Below, in pieces: positions 1-11,199 of a stretch of DNA of 50,566 nt. The notes beneath the pieces are model-generated. The model was not told the origin of the DNA and made no database searches. It saw nothing but the letters and a program-made list of their open reading frames with translations. Source of the DNA: an uncultured Alphaproteobacteria bacterium (GTDB taxonomy: Bacteria > Pseudomonadota > Alphaproteobacteria > Geminicoccales > Geminicoccaceae); the NCBI GenBank assembly GCA_937926445.1, contig CALBAK010000095.1:1-50566 (forward strand), in the 5' to 3' direction. Positions within the stretch are counted from its first letter, which is position 1; each line of letters starts with the position of its first letter. Made by a program: the position numbers and the translations under genes.

Positions 1-28
1 CGGGAAGGCGGGGGTGCGGCGGAGGCGG

Positions 29-487
29 TCAGCGCGCTGGCTCCGGCCAGAAGCTCGGATCGAGGGCCTCCTCGAGGCTAAAGGGGCAGGTCTCGGGGAA
101 GGTCGCGAGCGGCAGGCCGGTTTCCAGCGCGGCCCGCTCGCGGGCCGCCTGGTAGGCGCGTGCGAACGTTTCGGTAAGGCTCGTGCGCAGGCTCGGGCTC
201 TCCTCGAGAACGACCCCGATCTCGCGCCGTTGGCCGTCGATCGTGAGGCGCCAACTGCGCGTGCGCTTGCCGGGTTGGTGGCGCCACTTCAGGAGATGGG
301 TGAGCAGTCGGAAGAGGCGCGAGCGCAGCTCGCGACGCTCGGAGCGGGCCAAGGCTTCGATCTCCTCGGCGACGTTCTCCCAGTCGATCTCGGCCGGCAG
401 GTTCCAGCGGGCCCGCGCCGCTTCCCGCAGCGCCTTCGCCTGCGCCTGCGCCCAGGCCGCGAGATCCTCTTCGTAGAGCGTGCTCAT
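29..487 (-). CDS. DUF29 family protein
   Basis: A 152-residue protein of the DUF29 family, which is common in alphaproteobacteria and cyanobacteria and has no established function. The features seen are the N-terminal 'LYEEDLAAWAQAQAKALR' stretch, an 'IDWENVAEEIEAL' segment near residue 35, and 'LLTHLLKWRHQP' near residue 62, all usual for the family. There is no signal peptide or membrane segment, so it is probably cytosolic. It starts 18 bp after the stop of the cystathionine beta-lyase gene on the same strand and is likely co-transcribed with it. The family assignment rests on recognised motifs; the function is unknown. Confidence 0.8.
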   Translation of the reverse strand: MSTLYEEDLAAWAQAQAKALREAARARWNLPAEIDWENVAEEIEALARSERRELRSRLFRLLTHLLKWRHQPGKRTRSWRLTIDGQRREIGVVLEESPSLRTSLTETFARAYQAARERAALETGLPLATFPETCPFSLEEALDPSFWPEPAR

Positions 488-505
488 GGCCCGAGAGATG
501 GGGGT

Positions 506-1666
506 TCAAGCGGCCGCACGAAAGCGGGCGAAGCCGGCCTCGAGGTCGCGGATCAGATCCTCGGGGTCTTCGAGCCCCACATGGATGCGCATCGCCTGGC
601 CGGGCTCCCGCCAGGGCACGGCGGTGCGAAGAGGTGCCGGGTCGGTCGGGATCAACAGGCTCTCGTAGCCGCCCCAGGAGGCCCCCATGCCGAACAGCTC
701 CAGATGGTCGAGGAACGCCGCGAGCTGGGCGCCGCTGCAGGGCTCGAGGACGAAGCCGAACAGGCCCGAGGCGCCCAGGAAGTCGCGCCGCCAGAGGACG
801 TGGCCCGGATCGTCCGGCAGCGCCGGGTGCATCACCCGGCGGACCTCGGGACGCCGGCGCAGCCAGTCGGCCAGGAGAAGGCCGCTCTCCATGTGCCGCT
901 CGAGGCGGACGGCGAGCGTGCGCAGGCCGCGAAGCGCGAGCGTGCACTCGTCGGGTCCGGCGGCCGAGGCGACCTCGAAGACGCCGTGGCGGACCCGTTC
1001 CCAGAGTGCTTCGGTCGTCGTGATCGTGCCCATCATGAGGTCGGAATGGCCGCCGATATACTTCGTGGCGGCCTGGATGCTGACGTCGACGCCGAGCGCG
1101 AAGGGCTTGCAGTAGAGCGGCGAGGCCCAGGTGTTGTCCATGACCACGACGGCACCGGCCGCGTGCGCGACCTCGGCGATCGCGCGGATGTCCTGCATCT
1201 CGAAGGTCCAGGAGCCGGGCGCTTCCAGGAACACCACCCGGGTCTCGGGCCGGAAGAGCGCGGCGATGCCGGCGCCGATGTCGGGCGCGAAGTACGTAGT
1301 GGCGATGCCGAGCTTCCCGAGCATGCCGTCGGCGAAGCGGCGGGTCGGCCCGTAGACGCAGTCGACCACGAGGAGGTGATCGCCGGTCTTCAAAAGGGCC
1401 AGGAGCGTGGCCGAGATCGCGGTCTTGCCGGAGCCGACGGCGATCGTCCGGTAGCCGCCCTCGAGCCGGGCCACGGCCTCCTGGACTGCGGCGGTGGTGG
1501 GCGTGCCGTAGCGGCCGTAGGAGCCGGGCTCGCCGTAGCGGCGGTTGCGGAAGGCCGCGACGGTGGGCGAGAGCACGGTCGAGGCCCGCCAGGTGGGCGG
1601 GTTGACGATGCCCTGCTGCTGCTCGGGGTCGCGCCCCAGGGTGGTGACGAGTGTGGAATCCTTCAT
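506..1666 (-). CDS. metC: cystathionine beta-lyase (Cys/Met metabolism PLP enzyme)
   Basis: A 386-residue fold-type I PLP enzyme of the Cys/Met metabolism family. The PLP lysine is K202 in 'AATKYIGGHSDLMMG', the sequence context typical of MetC-type cystathionine beta-lyases rather than gamma-synthases. The phosphate-binding 'VGSGKTAIS' near residue 78 and the aspartate in 'VVMDNTW' near residue 177 are present. Expected role: cleaving cystathionine to homocysteine, pyruvate and ammonia in the cytosol. The open frame runs far upstream, but the ATG at 1666 fits the family N terminus ('MKDSTLVTTLGRDP') and leaves room for a divergent promoter. Related C-S lyases share these motifs, so the exact substrate is inferred. 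Confidence 0.88.
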   Translation of the reverse strand: MKDSTLVTTLGRDPEQQQGIVNPPTWRASTVLSPTVAAFRNRRYGEPGSYGRYGTPTTAAVQEAVARLEGGYRTIAVGSGKTAISATLLALLKTGDHLLVVDCVYGPTRRFADGMLGKLGIATTYFAPDIGAGIAALFRPETRVVFLEAPGSWTFEMQDIRAIAEVAHAAGAVVVMDNTWASPLYCKPFALGVDVSIQAATKYIGGHSDLMMGTITTTEALWERVRHGVFEVASAAGPDECTLALRGLRTLAVRLERHMESGLLLADWLRRRPEVRRVMHPALPDDPGHVLWRRDFLGASGLFGFVLEPCSGAQLAAFLDHLELFGMGASWGGYESLLIPTDPAPLRTAVPWREPGQAMRIHVGLEDPEDLIRDLEAGFARFRAAA

Positions 1667-1763
1667 CGCCCGCCCCGCCGTCGTGGACGGGCGGCGCTTA
1701 ACACGCGCTCGCGCGGCCGCGGAAGGGCGGGGGCGAGGTACGCGGATCCGTCGACCCCGACCT

Positions 1764-1803
1764 GCGATAGCGGATTGGCAGGCGCTCGGCAGCGTGCCAT
1801 GAC
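1764..1803. promoter_or_regulatory. overlapping divergent promoters between metC and aapJ (candidate)
   Basis: In the 220-bp divergent gap, the plus strand has TTGGCA (1775-1780), a 17-nt spacer and CATGAC (1798-1803), pointing at aapJ. The minus strand has CTGCCG (1792-1787), a 17-nt spacer and TATCGC (1769-1764), pointing at metC. The two overlap, so the genes could interfere with or share regulation. Box matches are modest; this rests on spacing and position. Confidence 0.3.
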
Positions 1804-1886
1804 TGCCACAGAGCCGGCTGCCCGTTTCCCGCGCAGGGGCGGGCGGCCGCCGCCGGGGCACGACATCGGAACGACCGGGAGGGAGC

Positions 1887-2912
1887 ATGTCCGTCAGCCG
1901 TTGGCTTCTGGCCGGGGCCGCGCTCGCGGGCCTCGTCGCCGCCGGCTCGGCAGAGGCCGGGGAGACCTTCGAAGCGGTCAAGAAGAAGGGCTTCGTCCAG
2001 TGCGGCGTCAACAACAGCGGCCTGCCCGGCTTCGCCCAGGTCGACGACAAGGGCAATTGGGCCGGCCTCGACATCGACGTCTGCCGGGCGGTCGCCGCCG
2101 CGGTCTTCGGCGACGCCAACAAGGTGAAGTACACTCCGCTGTCGGCCAAGGAGCGGTTCACGGCCCTGCAGTCCAAAGAAGTCGACGTTCTTTCGCGTAA
2201 TTCCACTTGGACACTGGCGCGCGACAGCGCGCTCGGGCTCGATTTCGTGGCCGTCAATTACTACGATGGTCAGGGCTTCATGGTGCCGAAGAGCCTGGGC
2301 GTGAAGAGTGCCAAGGAGCTCGACGGTGCTTCGGTCTGCGTGCAGACCGGCACCACCACGGAGCTCAACCTCGCGGACTATTTCCGCGCCAACAACATGA
2401 AGTACGAACCGGTGGTGTTCGAGACGAACGACGAGCTGATCACCGCCTTCCAGGCGGGACGCTGCGACGTCTTCACGACCGACCAGTCGGGTCTCTATTC
2501 GAGCCGGACAAAGTTCGAGAAGCCGGAAAATTGGGTCGTGCTGCCCGAGCTGATCTCGAAAGAGCCGCTCGGCCCGGCCGTCCGGCACGGCGACAACGAG
2601 TGGGCGGACGTCGTCCGCTGGTCGTTCTACGCCATGGTCGAGGCCGAGGAGCTCGGCGTGACCAGCAAGAACGTCGAGGAGATGAAAAAGAGCACCAACC
2701 CCAACATCCGCCGGCTGCTCGGGGTCGAGGGCGAGCTCGGCAAGGGGCTCGGCCTGCCGAACGATTTCGCCGCCAAGATCATCGCGCAAGTGGGCAATTA
2801 CGGCGAGAGCTTCGAGCGCAATCTCGGCGAGAGCACGCCCTTGAAGATCGCCCGCGGTGTCAATGCGCTCTGGACCAAGGGCGGACTGCAGTACGCGCCG
2901 CCCTTCCGCTGA
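1887..2912 (+). CDS. aapJ: general L-amino acid ABC transporter, periplasmic binding protein
   Basis: A 341-residue periplasmic solute-binding protein of the AapJ/BztA type. It has a Sec signal peptide (hydrophobic 'WLLAGAALAGLVAAGSAEA', cleavage expected after about residue 24). The mature part opens 'VKKKGFVQCGVNNSGLPGF', and 'GLDIDVCRAVAAAVFGD' and 'RNSTWTLARD' are characteristic of this branch. It should deliver a broad range of L-amino acids to the AapQ/AapM permease. The ATG at 1887 follows a strong GGGAGGGA ribosome site. It heads a four-gene operon with both permeases and the ATPase, which supports the name. Confidence 0.93.
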   Translation: MSVSRWLLAGAALAGLVAAGSAEAGETFEAVKKKGFVQCGVNNSGLPGFAQVDDKGNWAGLDIDVCRAVAAAVFGDANKVKYTPLSAKERFTALQSKEVDVLSRNSTWTLARDSALGLDFVAVNYYDGQGFMVPKSLGVKSAKELDGASVCVQTGTTTELNLADYFRANNMKYEPVVFETNDELITAFQAGRCDVFTTDQSGLYSSRTKFEKPENWVVLPELISKEPLGPAVRHGDNEWADVVRWSFYAMVEAEELGVTSKNVEEMKKSTNPNIRRLLGVEGELGKGLGLPNDFAAKIIAQVGNYGESFERNLGESTPLKIARGVNALWTKGGLQYAPPFR

Positions 2913-2965
2913 GCGTCGGCGGCGCCGCCCCGTAGAAGGCGGCCCGTCTCGAGGGAGGCAGGCGC

Positions 2966-4159
2966 ATGGCGGTCGGCGGCGAGGCGAGGGGAGAGGTGCC
3001 CCGGGTGGTGGCACTCTGGCGCGACCCGCGGATCCGCGGCCTCGCCACCCAGGCCCTCGTCCTGGGCCTGGTCCTGGCCGGCGCCGCCTATCTCGTCCAC
3101 AACACCATCGTCAACCGCGAGCGGCTCGGGGTCGCTTCGGGGTTCGATTTCCTCGGCCGCCTCGCGGGCTTCGACGTCTCCCAGTCGCTGATCGACTTCG
3201 CGAGCGATCGCAGCTCCTACGGCCGGGCCTTCCTCGTCGGGCTCCTGAACACGCTCTACGTGGCCGCGGTCGGGATCCTGCTCGCGACCGTCATCGGCTT
3301 CGTCATGGGCATCGCCCGGCTGTCCTCGAACTGGCTCGTGGCGCGCCTCGCGCTCGTCTACATCGAGGTCATCCGCAACGTTCCGCTGCTGCTCCAGCTG
3401 ATCTTCTGGTACGTGGTCGTGCTCGGCGCCCTGCCGGGGCCGCGCGACAGCCTGGTCGTGCTCGGAATCGGCTATCTCAACGTCCGCGGCCTGTTCCTGC
3501 CCAAGCCGATCTTCGGCGAGGGTGCGGTGGTCGAGCTCTGGGCCTCGTTGGGCGCGATCCTCGCGGTCGTGCTGCTCGCCCGCTGGGCCCGGCGGCGGCG
3601 CGAGGAGACCGGCCGACCGTTCCCGACGCTCTGGGTCGGTCTCGCGATCCTGATCCTCGTGCCGCTCGGTGCGCATCTCGCGCTCGGCGCGCCGATCTCC
3701 TTCGACTATCCGCGGCTCACCCGCTTCCGCCTCGAGGGCGGGCTCGTGCTGCTGCCCGAGTTCCTGGCGCTCGTACTCGGGCTCTCGGTCTACACCGGCG
3801 CCTTTCTCGCCGAGATCGTGCGATCGGGAATCCTCTCGGTCTCGAAGGGCCAGCTCGAGGCGGCGGGCGCACTCGGCCTCAAGCCCAACCAGACACTCCG
3901 GCTCGTGGTGATCCCGCAGGCCCTTCGGGTGATCATTCCGCCGCAGACGAGCCAGTACCTCAACCTAACCAAGAACAGCTCGCTCGGGGTCGCGATCGGC
4001 TATCCCGACTTTTTCAACGTGGCCGGCACGATCAACAACCAGACGGGCCAGGCGGTCGAGGTGATCGCCGTCACGATGGCGGTCTACCTTTCCTTCAGCC
4101 TCGCGATCTCGGCCTTCATGAACTGGTACAACGCCAAGATGGCGCTGGTGGAGCGCTGA
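2966..4159 (+). CDS. aapQ: general L-amino acid ABC transporter permease
   Basis: A 397-residue polytopic inner-membrane protein of the HisM/AapQ permease family. Several hydrophobic segments are evident, including one at residues 20-45 and others near 85-115 and 130-160. The C-terminal ABC-permease loop appears as 'EAAGALGLKPNQTLRLVVIPQALRVIIPP', the EAA motif that contacts the ATPase. The length and the long periplasmic loop after the first membrane segment are typical of AapQ. It pairs with AapM. The ATG at 2966 is preceded by GAGGGAGG, and the gene ends 4 bp before aapM. Confidence 0.93.
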   Translation: MAVGGEARGEVPRVVALWRDPRIRGLATQALVLGLVLAGAAYLVHNTIVNRERLGVASGFDFLGRLAGFDVSQSLIDFASDRSSYGRAFLVGLLNTLYVAAVGILLATVIGFVMGIARLSSNWLVARLALVYIEVIRNVPLLLQLIFWYVVVLGALPGPRDSLVVLGIGYLNVRGLFLPKPIFGEGAVVELWASLGAILAVVLLARWARRRREETGRPFPTLWVGLAILILVPLGAHLALGAPISFDYPRLTRFRLEGGLVLLPEFLALVLGLSVYTGAFLAEIVRSGILSVSKGQLEAAGALGLKPNQTLRLVVIPQALRVIIPPQTSQYLNLTKNSSLGVAIGYPDFFNVAGTINNQTGQAVEVIAVTMAVYLSFSLAISAFMNWYNAKMALVER

Positions 4160-4163
4160 TACC

Positions 4164-5282
4164 ATGGCGACAGGCGAGATCTCGGCCGCGAGCCTCAGGC
4201 CCCCCGTCGCCGAGCGTCTCGGCGTGGTCGGCTGGATGCGGCGGAACCTGTTCAACTCGCCGTTCGACAGCGTCCTCACCGTGATCCTCGCACTGTTCCT
4301 CGCCTGGGCGCTCGTCCAGCTCTTCGAGTGGGCGGTGCTGAACGCCGTCTGGCGCGCGGAGAGCAAGCAGGAGTGCGAGGCGGCCTTTCGGGGCGAACGC
4401 GGCGCCTGCTGGGCGCTCCTTCGGGCGCGTTTCGGTCAGTACGTCTACGGGCTCTACCCCGTAGAGGAGCGCTGGCGGATCGACCTCGCTTTCGTCCTCC
4501 TGATCGTGGCGATGGCGCCGCTTTTCCTGAGGATCGGCATCAACAAGCTGCTCTATGCTCTCGGCCTGATCCTGGTCTATCCGATCCTCGCCTACACCCT
4601 GTTCCTGGGCGGTCGGTTCGGCCTGGCCCTCGTCGAGACCAGCAAATGGGGTGGCCTGTTCCTCACCCTCGTGATCGCCGGGGTGGGGATCACCGCCTCG
4701 CTGCCGCTCGGGATCCTCTTGGCCCTCGGCCGCCGGTCGCGCCTGCCGGTCGTCAAAGCCCTCTCGGTCGCCTTCATCGAGCTCGTCCGCGGCGTGCCGC
4801 TCGTCACCGTCTTGTTCATGGCCTCGGTCATGCTGCCGCTCTTCCTTCCCGAAGGCGTCACCTTCGACAAACTCCTGCGCGCGCTCGTCGGCGTGTCGCT
4901 GTTCTCCGCCGCCTACATGGCCGAGGTGGTGCGCGGCGGCCTGCAGGCGATCCCCAAGGGCCAGTACGAGGCGGCGGCCGCCCTCGGCCTCGGCTATTGG
5001 AAGATGATGGGGCTGATCGTCCTGCCGCAGGCCCTCCGCCTCGTCATCCCGGGCATCGTCAACACCTTCATCGGCCTGTTCAAGGACACCTCGCTCGTCC
5101 TCATCGTCGGGCTCTACGACCTGCTCGGCATGGCCCAGCTCATCATCAAGGACCCCCAATGGCTCGGCCTCGCGACCGAGACCTATCTGATCGCAGCGGC
5201 CGGCTTCTGGATCTTCTGCTTCGGTATGTCGCGCTACAGCATGGCGCTCGAGCGCCGGCTCGCGCGCGGTCATCGACGGTGA
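4164..5282 (+). CDS. aapM: general L-amino acid ABC transporter permease
   Basis: A 372-residue inner-membrane permease, partner of AapQ. It has an N-terminal membrane segment near residues 35-55, a periplasmic stretch with a cysteine pair ('[16 protein letters not shown]'), then the permease core with '[22 protein letters not shown]'. The EAA loop reads '[30 protein letters not shown]'. The last membrane segment ends in '[14 protein letters not shown]', a typical C terminus for this branch. It sits directly between aapQ and aapP. Confidence 0.93.
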   Translation: MATGEISAASLRPPVAERLGVVGWMRRNLFNSPFDSVLTVILALFLAWALVQLFEWAVLNAVWRAESKQECEAAFRGERGACWALLRARFGQYVYGLYPVEERWRIDLAFVLLIVAMAPLFLRIGINKLLYALGLILVYPILAYTLFLGGRFGLALVETSKWGGLFLTLVIAGVGITASLPLGILLALGRRSRLPVVKALSVAFIELVRGVPLVTVLFMASVMLPLFLPEGVTFDKLLRALVGVSLFSAAYMAEVVRGGLQAIPKGQYEAAAALGLGYWKMMGLIVLPQALRLVIPGIVNTFIGLFKDTSLVLIVGLYDLLGMAQLIIKDPQWLGLATETYLIAAAGFWIFCFGMSRYSMALERRLARGHRR

Positions 5283-5319
5283 GCGCGGCGTGCGCGCCGT
5301 GGAACGAGGAGGAGTGCCC

Positions 5320-6081
5320 GTGCAACCTGCGGCGAACGGCGAGGGAGGGCCGATGATCCGCCTCGAGGACGTCCACAAATGGTACGGGGAGTTCCACGTC
5401 CTCAAGGCCATCAACCTCGAGGTCGAGAAAGGCCAGAAGGTCGTCGTCTGCGGTCCTTCCGGCTCCGGCAAGTCGACGATGATCCGCTGCATCAACCGGC
5501 TCGAGGAGCATCAGCGCGGCCGGATCGTGGTCGACGGGATCGAGCTCACCTCCGATGTCAAGAACGTGGATGCCATCCGCCGCGAGGTCGGAATGGTGTT
5601 CCAGCACTTCAACCTTTTCCCGCACCTCACGGTGCTCGAGAACCTGACGCTCGCGCCGATCTGGGTCCGGCGGATCCCGCGCAAGGAAGCCGAGGAGACG
5701 GCGATGTTCTTCCTCGAGCGGGTCAAGATCCCCGAGCAAGCGCACAAATATCCGGGCCAACTGAGCGGCGGCCAGCAGCAGCGTGTCGCCATCGCCCGTG
5801 CGCTCTGCATGAAGCCCAAGATCATGCTGTTCGACGAGCCGACCTCCGCGCTCGACCCCGAGATGGTCAAGGAGGTGCTCGACGTCATGATCGAGCTGGC
5901 CGACGAGGGCATGACCATGATCGTGGTCACCCACGAGATGGGCTTCGCCAAATCGGTCGCCGACTTCGTCGTCTTCATGGACAAGGGCGAGATCGTCGAA
6001 GTGGCACCGCCCGAGGAATTCTTCACGAATCCCAAGTCGGACCGTACCCGGCTCTTCCTGAGCCAGATTCTCGCGCACTGA
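5320..6081 (+). CDS. aapP: general L-amino acid ABC transporter ATP-binding protein
   Basis: The ATPase that energises the Aap transporter on the cytoplasmic face. From this start it has 253 residues. Walker A is 'GPSGSGKST' (about 45-53), the Q-loop is '[10 protein letters not shown]', the signature is 'LSGGQQQR', Walker B is '[12 protein letters not shown]', and the H-loop lies in 'VVTHEMGF'. Start choice: GTG at 5320 has a GGAGGA site at 5308-5313 at ideal spacing. A GTG at 5290 and an ATG at 5353 (after GAGGGAGG) are in frame and also possible. It is the last gene of the operon; no intrinsic terminator was seen after it. Confidence 0.93.
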   Translation: MQPAANGEGGPMIRLEDVHKWYGEFHVLKAINLEVEKGQKVVVCGPSGSGKSTMIRCINRLEEHQRGRIVVDGIELTSDVKNVDAIRREVGMVFQHFNLFPHLTVLENLTLAPIWVRRIPRKEAEETAMFFLERVKIPEQAHKYPGQLSGGQQQRVAIARALCMKPKIMLFDEPTSALDPEMVKEVLDVMIELADEGMTMIVVTHEMGFAKSVADFVVFMDKGEIVEVAPPEEFFTNPKSDRTRLFLSQILAH

Positions 6082-6296
6082 GAATCGGAGGGTGGCAGCG
6101 GCCGCTCGCCGCCGTGCCCGGAGAGCGTCCGCCGTCGGGCGATGCCCGAAGCGGCCCGAACCGCCTCTGGTGGCGCGAAGGAGGCTTGTCATAACAACTA
6201 TTATCCGATTGTCTGCCGGCGACCTTGGCGGCGGCCCCGACCGGCCTACCTCTCGCCCGGACCTTCGCGAACCACGAACCGAGCGGGACCGGTGCG

Positions 6297-7202
6297 ATGA
6301 CGATGGCCTCTGCGGCGGCGCTTTTGATCCATCGCGGGGTGCTCGAGATCGGCGGCACCGACGCCCGATCGTTCCTACAGGGGCTCGTGACCAACGATCT
6401 CGGCCGGCTGGCAGCGGACCGCGCCCTCTGGGCCGCGCTTCTCACCCCGCAGGGCCGCTGCCTCGCCGAGTTCGCGCTCGTCGAGCAGGACGGGCGGATC
6501 CTGCTCGAGGCCGAGCGCGCCGGGCTCGAAGCGCTCGCCAGGCGGCTCACGATGTACCGGCTGCGGGCCGCGGTGACGATCGAGGATCGCTCGGCCGCCT
6601 GGCGCGTACTCGTGGTTCCGGGGCCGGAGGCAACGGCCCGCTTCGCGCTGCCGCCCGAGCGCGGCGTCTGCCGGGGGCTCGGCGAGGCGCTCGTCTTCGT
6701 CGACCCGCGGCTTTCGGCCCTGGGTGTGCGCGCGCTCGTCCCGAGCGAGCGGGTCGATGCCTTCCTCGAGGCGCACGGCCTCGAGCCCGCCGAGGCCGCC
6801 GTTTGGGACCGGCATCGGCTCGCGCTCGGCGTGCCGGAGGGCAGTGTCGATCTGCCGCCGGAGAAGGCCCTCGCGGTCGAATCCGGCTTTCTCGAGCTCG
6901 ACATCGTCTCGCTCGCCAAGGGTTGCTTCGTCGGCCAGGAGCTCACCGCGCGCATGGCCCATCGCGGGCTCGCCAAGCGCCGGCTCCTCCCGGTCCGGGT
7001 CGCAGGCCCGCTGCCGCCGCCCGGGACGATCGTTCGGCGCGACGGGCGCGAAGCCGGCGAGGTCCGCAGCGGTCGGGACGGCCGGGCCCTGGCACTCCTG
7101 CGGCTCGATGCGCTCGACGGTGGCTCGCTCGAGGCGGACGGCGCGCGGCTGGTGCCGGAGAGACCGGCCTGGCTCGATATCGGTACAAAATCGTTGACAT
7201 AG
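6297..7202 (+). CDS. ygfZ: YgfZ/GcvT-like folate-binding protein
   Basis: A 301-residue protein of the YgfZ/CAF17 branch of the aminomethyltransferase fold. The diagnostic 'KGCFVGQE' is at residues 208-215, and the N-terminal 'LEIGGTDARSFLQGLVTNDL' is typical. Members bind tetrahydrofolate and help maintain or repair certain Fe-S enzymes, and are expected in the cytosol. The ATG at 6297 was preferred to the upstream start at 6225 because family members begin close to this point. The gene stands alone between the aap operon and a probable small RNA, with an AT-rich patch at 6188-6210 that may hold its promoter. Confidence 0.88.
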   Translation: MTMASAAALLIHRGVLEIGGTDARSFLQGLVTNDLGRLAADRALWAALLTPQGRCLAEFALVEQDGRILLEAERAGLEALARRLTMYRLRAAVTIEDRSAAWRVLVVPGPEATARFALPPERGVCRGLGEALVFVDPRLSALGVRALVPSERVDAFLEAHGLEPAEAAVWDRHRLALGVPEGSVDLPPEKALAVESGFLELDIVSLAKGCFVGQELTARMAHRGLAKRRLLPVRVAGPLPPPGTIVRRDGREAGEVRSGRDGRALALLRLDALDGGSLEADGARLVPERPAWLDIGTKSLT

Positions 7203-7315
7203 GTACTTAAACCTGATACCGGAGCGGCGTGGCCGCGAAAGCGGCTGCGGTCATCGCTCTCCTGCCTCCTCCCCGCTCGGGCGGTCGGCGTCCTTTCGCC
7301 GACCGCCCCTTTTTC
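7194..7315 (+). ncRNA. candidate small regulatory RNA with anti-Shine-Dalgarno tract
   Basis: Seen in order: a perfect TTGACA (7194-7199) with only a weak -10 downstream (around 7214-7220); a GCCGC-GAAA-GCGGC hairpin with a GNRA tetraloop (7232-7245); an unpaired pyrimidine tract CTCCTGCCTCCTCCCC (about 7259-7274) complementary to ribosome-binding sites; and a 12-bp terminator stem with a T run (7279-7314). The whole would be about 90 nt. Small RNAs with CCUCCUCCC-type tracts are known in alphaproteobacteria, which makes a trans-acting RNA plausible. The alternative is simply the 3' end of the ygfZ transcript. No protein frame in this gap is convincing. The start point is uncertain. Confidence 0.5.
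7279..7314 (+). terminator. strong intrinsic terminator
   Basis: GGGCGGTCGGCG (7279-7290) pairs perfectly with CGCCGACCGCCC (7297-7308) across a 6-nt loop and is followed by C and five T (7310-7314). It would end the candidate small RNA and/or the ygfZ transcript before the convergent meaB gene. Confidence 0.9.
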
Positions 7316-7414
7316 CATCGCACCAGAGGCCGAAGGCGCGACCCGCCCTTCCGGTGGCGACGCTACGCGAGCCGGCGGCCCGGGCCGGAGGCGAAAACGC
7401 GTCGCGACGGCGGA

Positions 7415-8350
7415 TCAGCCGCGGTCGGCGGGCGGCGGCTCGAGTTCGGCCAGAAGGGTCGCGAGCCCCGCGAAGGGAGCCTGTGCCGCGGCCTCGAGCC
7501 GGTCGGCGAGCCGGCCGAGCGCGCGCCTTCCGGCCTCGGCCGCGAGCTCGGCCTCGAGCCAGCGGCGGGCCTGGGCGAGGCGGCGTGCCGCTGCCGTGGC
7601 CGCGGCGGAGCGGATCGCGGCTTCGAGCGCGTCGAGGAGCGGATCGATCCCCTGCCCTCGGCTCGCCGAGGCCAGGAGCACCGCCGGGCGCGGCCGGCCG
7701 GGCGGGGTGGCGAGCGCGAGGGCGGCCTCGAGCTCGCGCGCGCTGCGTTCGGCGACCGCCCCGAGATCGGCCTTGGTGACCACCGCGAGATCGGGGATCT
7801 CGGCGATGCCCGCCTTGAGGAACTGGAGCGCATCGCCCGAGGCGGGCTGGACGGCGAGCAGCACGACATCGGCGAGATCGACGATCTCGGTCTCGGACTG
7901 GCCGACACCGACCGTCTCGATCAGGACCCGATCGAACAGTGCGCGCAGGAGTACGAGGGCGGGCAAGCAGAGCGCGGCGACGCCGCCGAGCCGGTCGCGG
8001 GCGGCCAGGGAGCGGACGAAGAGCCGGTCGTCCTCGGGATCGAGGGCGAGGCGGGTGCGGTCCCCCAGGAGCGCTCCGCCGGTCCGCCTCGAGGAGGGGT
8101 CGACCGCGAGCACGGCGACGCTCCGGCCCTGCCGTCGCCAGGCGCCGATCAGGGCGGAAGCGAGGGTCGATTTGCCGACCCCGGGCGGGCCGGTGAGCCC
8201 CACCGCGGCGCCGGCCGGCGCCCGCCAGGCGGCCTCGAGCAGGCCGAGCGTCTCCGGAGCGTCCGGTGCCTCCTCGAGGCGGGCGAGGGCTCGGGCGACC
8301 GCCGCCTTGCCGCCCGCCCGCAGCCGCTCGAGGCCGGAATCCGCCGTCAC
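7415..8350 (-). CDS. meaB: MeaB/ArgK-family P-loop GTPase
   Basis: A 311-residue G3E-type GTPase of the MeaB family, which gates cofactor loading and protects adenosylcobalamin-dependent methylmalonyl-CoA mutase. Walker A is 'GPPGVGKST' (about 54-62). 'VDPSSRRTGGALLGDRTR' and 'IETVGVGQSE' are family signatures, and 'VVTKADL' is the base-specificity motif. The open frame extends into ppdK, but GTG at 8350 ('VTADSGLERL') fits the family N terminus and leaves a 112-bp gap after ppdK. No mutase gene is in the window, so the partner lies elsewhere. The start is the least certain part. Confidence 0.86.
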   Translation of the reverse strand: MTADSGLERLRAGGKAAVARALARLEEAPDAPETLGLLEAAWRAPAGAAVGLTGPPGVGKSTLASALIGAWRRQGRSVAVLAVDPSSRRTGGALLGDRTRLALDPEDDRLFVRSLAARDRLGGVAALCLPALVLLRALFDRVLIETVGVGQSETEIVDLADVVLLAVQPASGDALQFLKAGIAEIPDLAVVTKADLGAVAERSARELEAALALATPPGRPRPAVLLASASRGQGIDPLLDALEAAIRSAAATAAARRLAQARRWLEAELAAEAGRRALGRLADRLEAAAQAPFAGLATLLAELEPPPADRG

Positions 8351-8462
8351 CCGCGCTCGGGCCCGCGCGGCCGGGCGGAAACGCGGCGGCGATCGCGATC
8401 CGCCCCCTCCCCGCCCCGCCGAGCCTGCCGCCGGGTCACGGCCCGAGTCTCCACCCGTCGGC

Positions 8463-11150
<2,688 letters not shown>

Positions 11151-11199
11151 GAGTCGCCGACCCTCCGATAGCGGCCGCCCGCCCGCGGGACGGCCGTGC

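Noticed and set aside
1775-1790. Possible sigma-54 site (TGGCA...GGCA) upstream of aapJ
   Set aside because: The conserved GC of the -12 element and the TTGC context are missing; a sigma-70-type reading fits at least as well.
14-2200. Very long open frames opposite or alongside known genes (for example here across metC and aapJ)
   Set aside because: Arginine-, alanine- and glycine-rich translations with no domain, lying over well-supported genes; produced by the high GC content.
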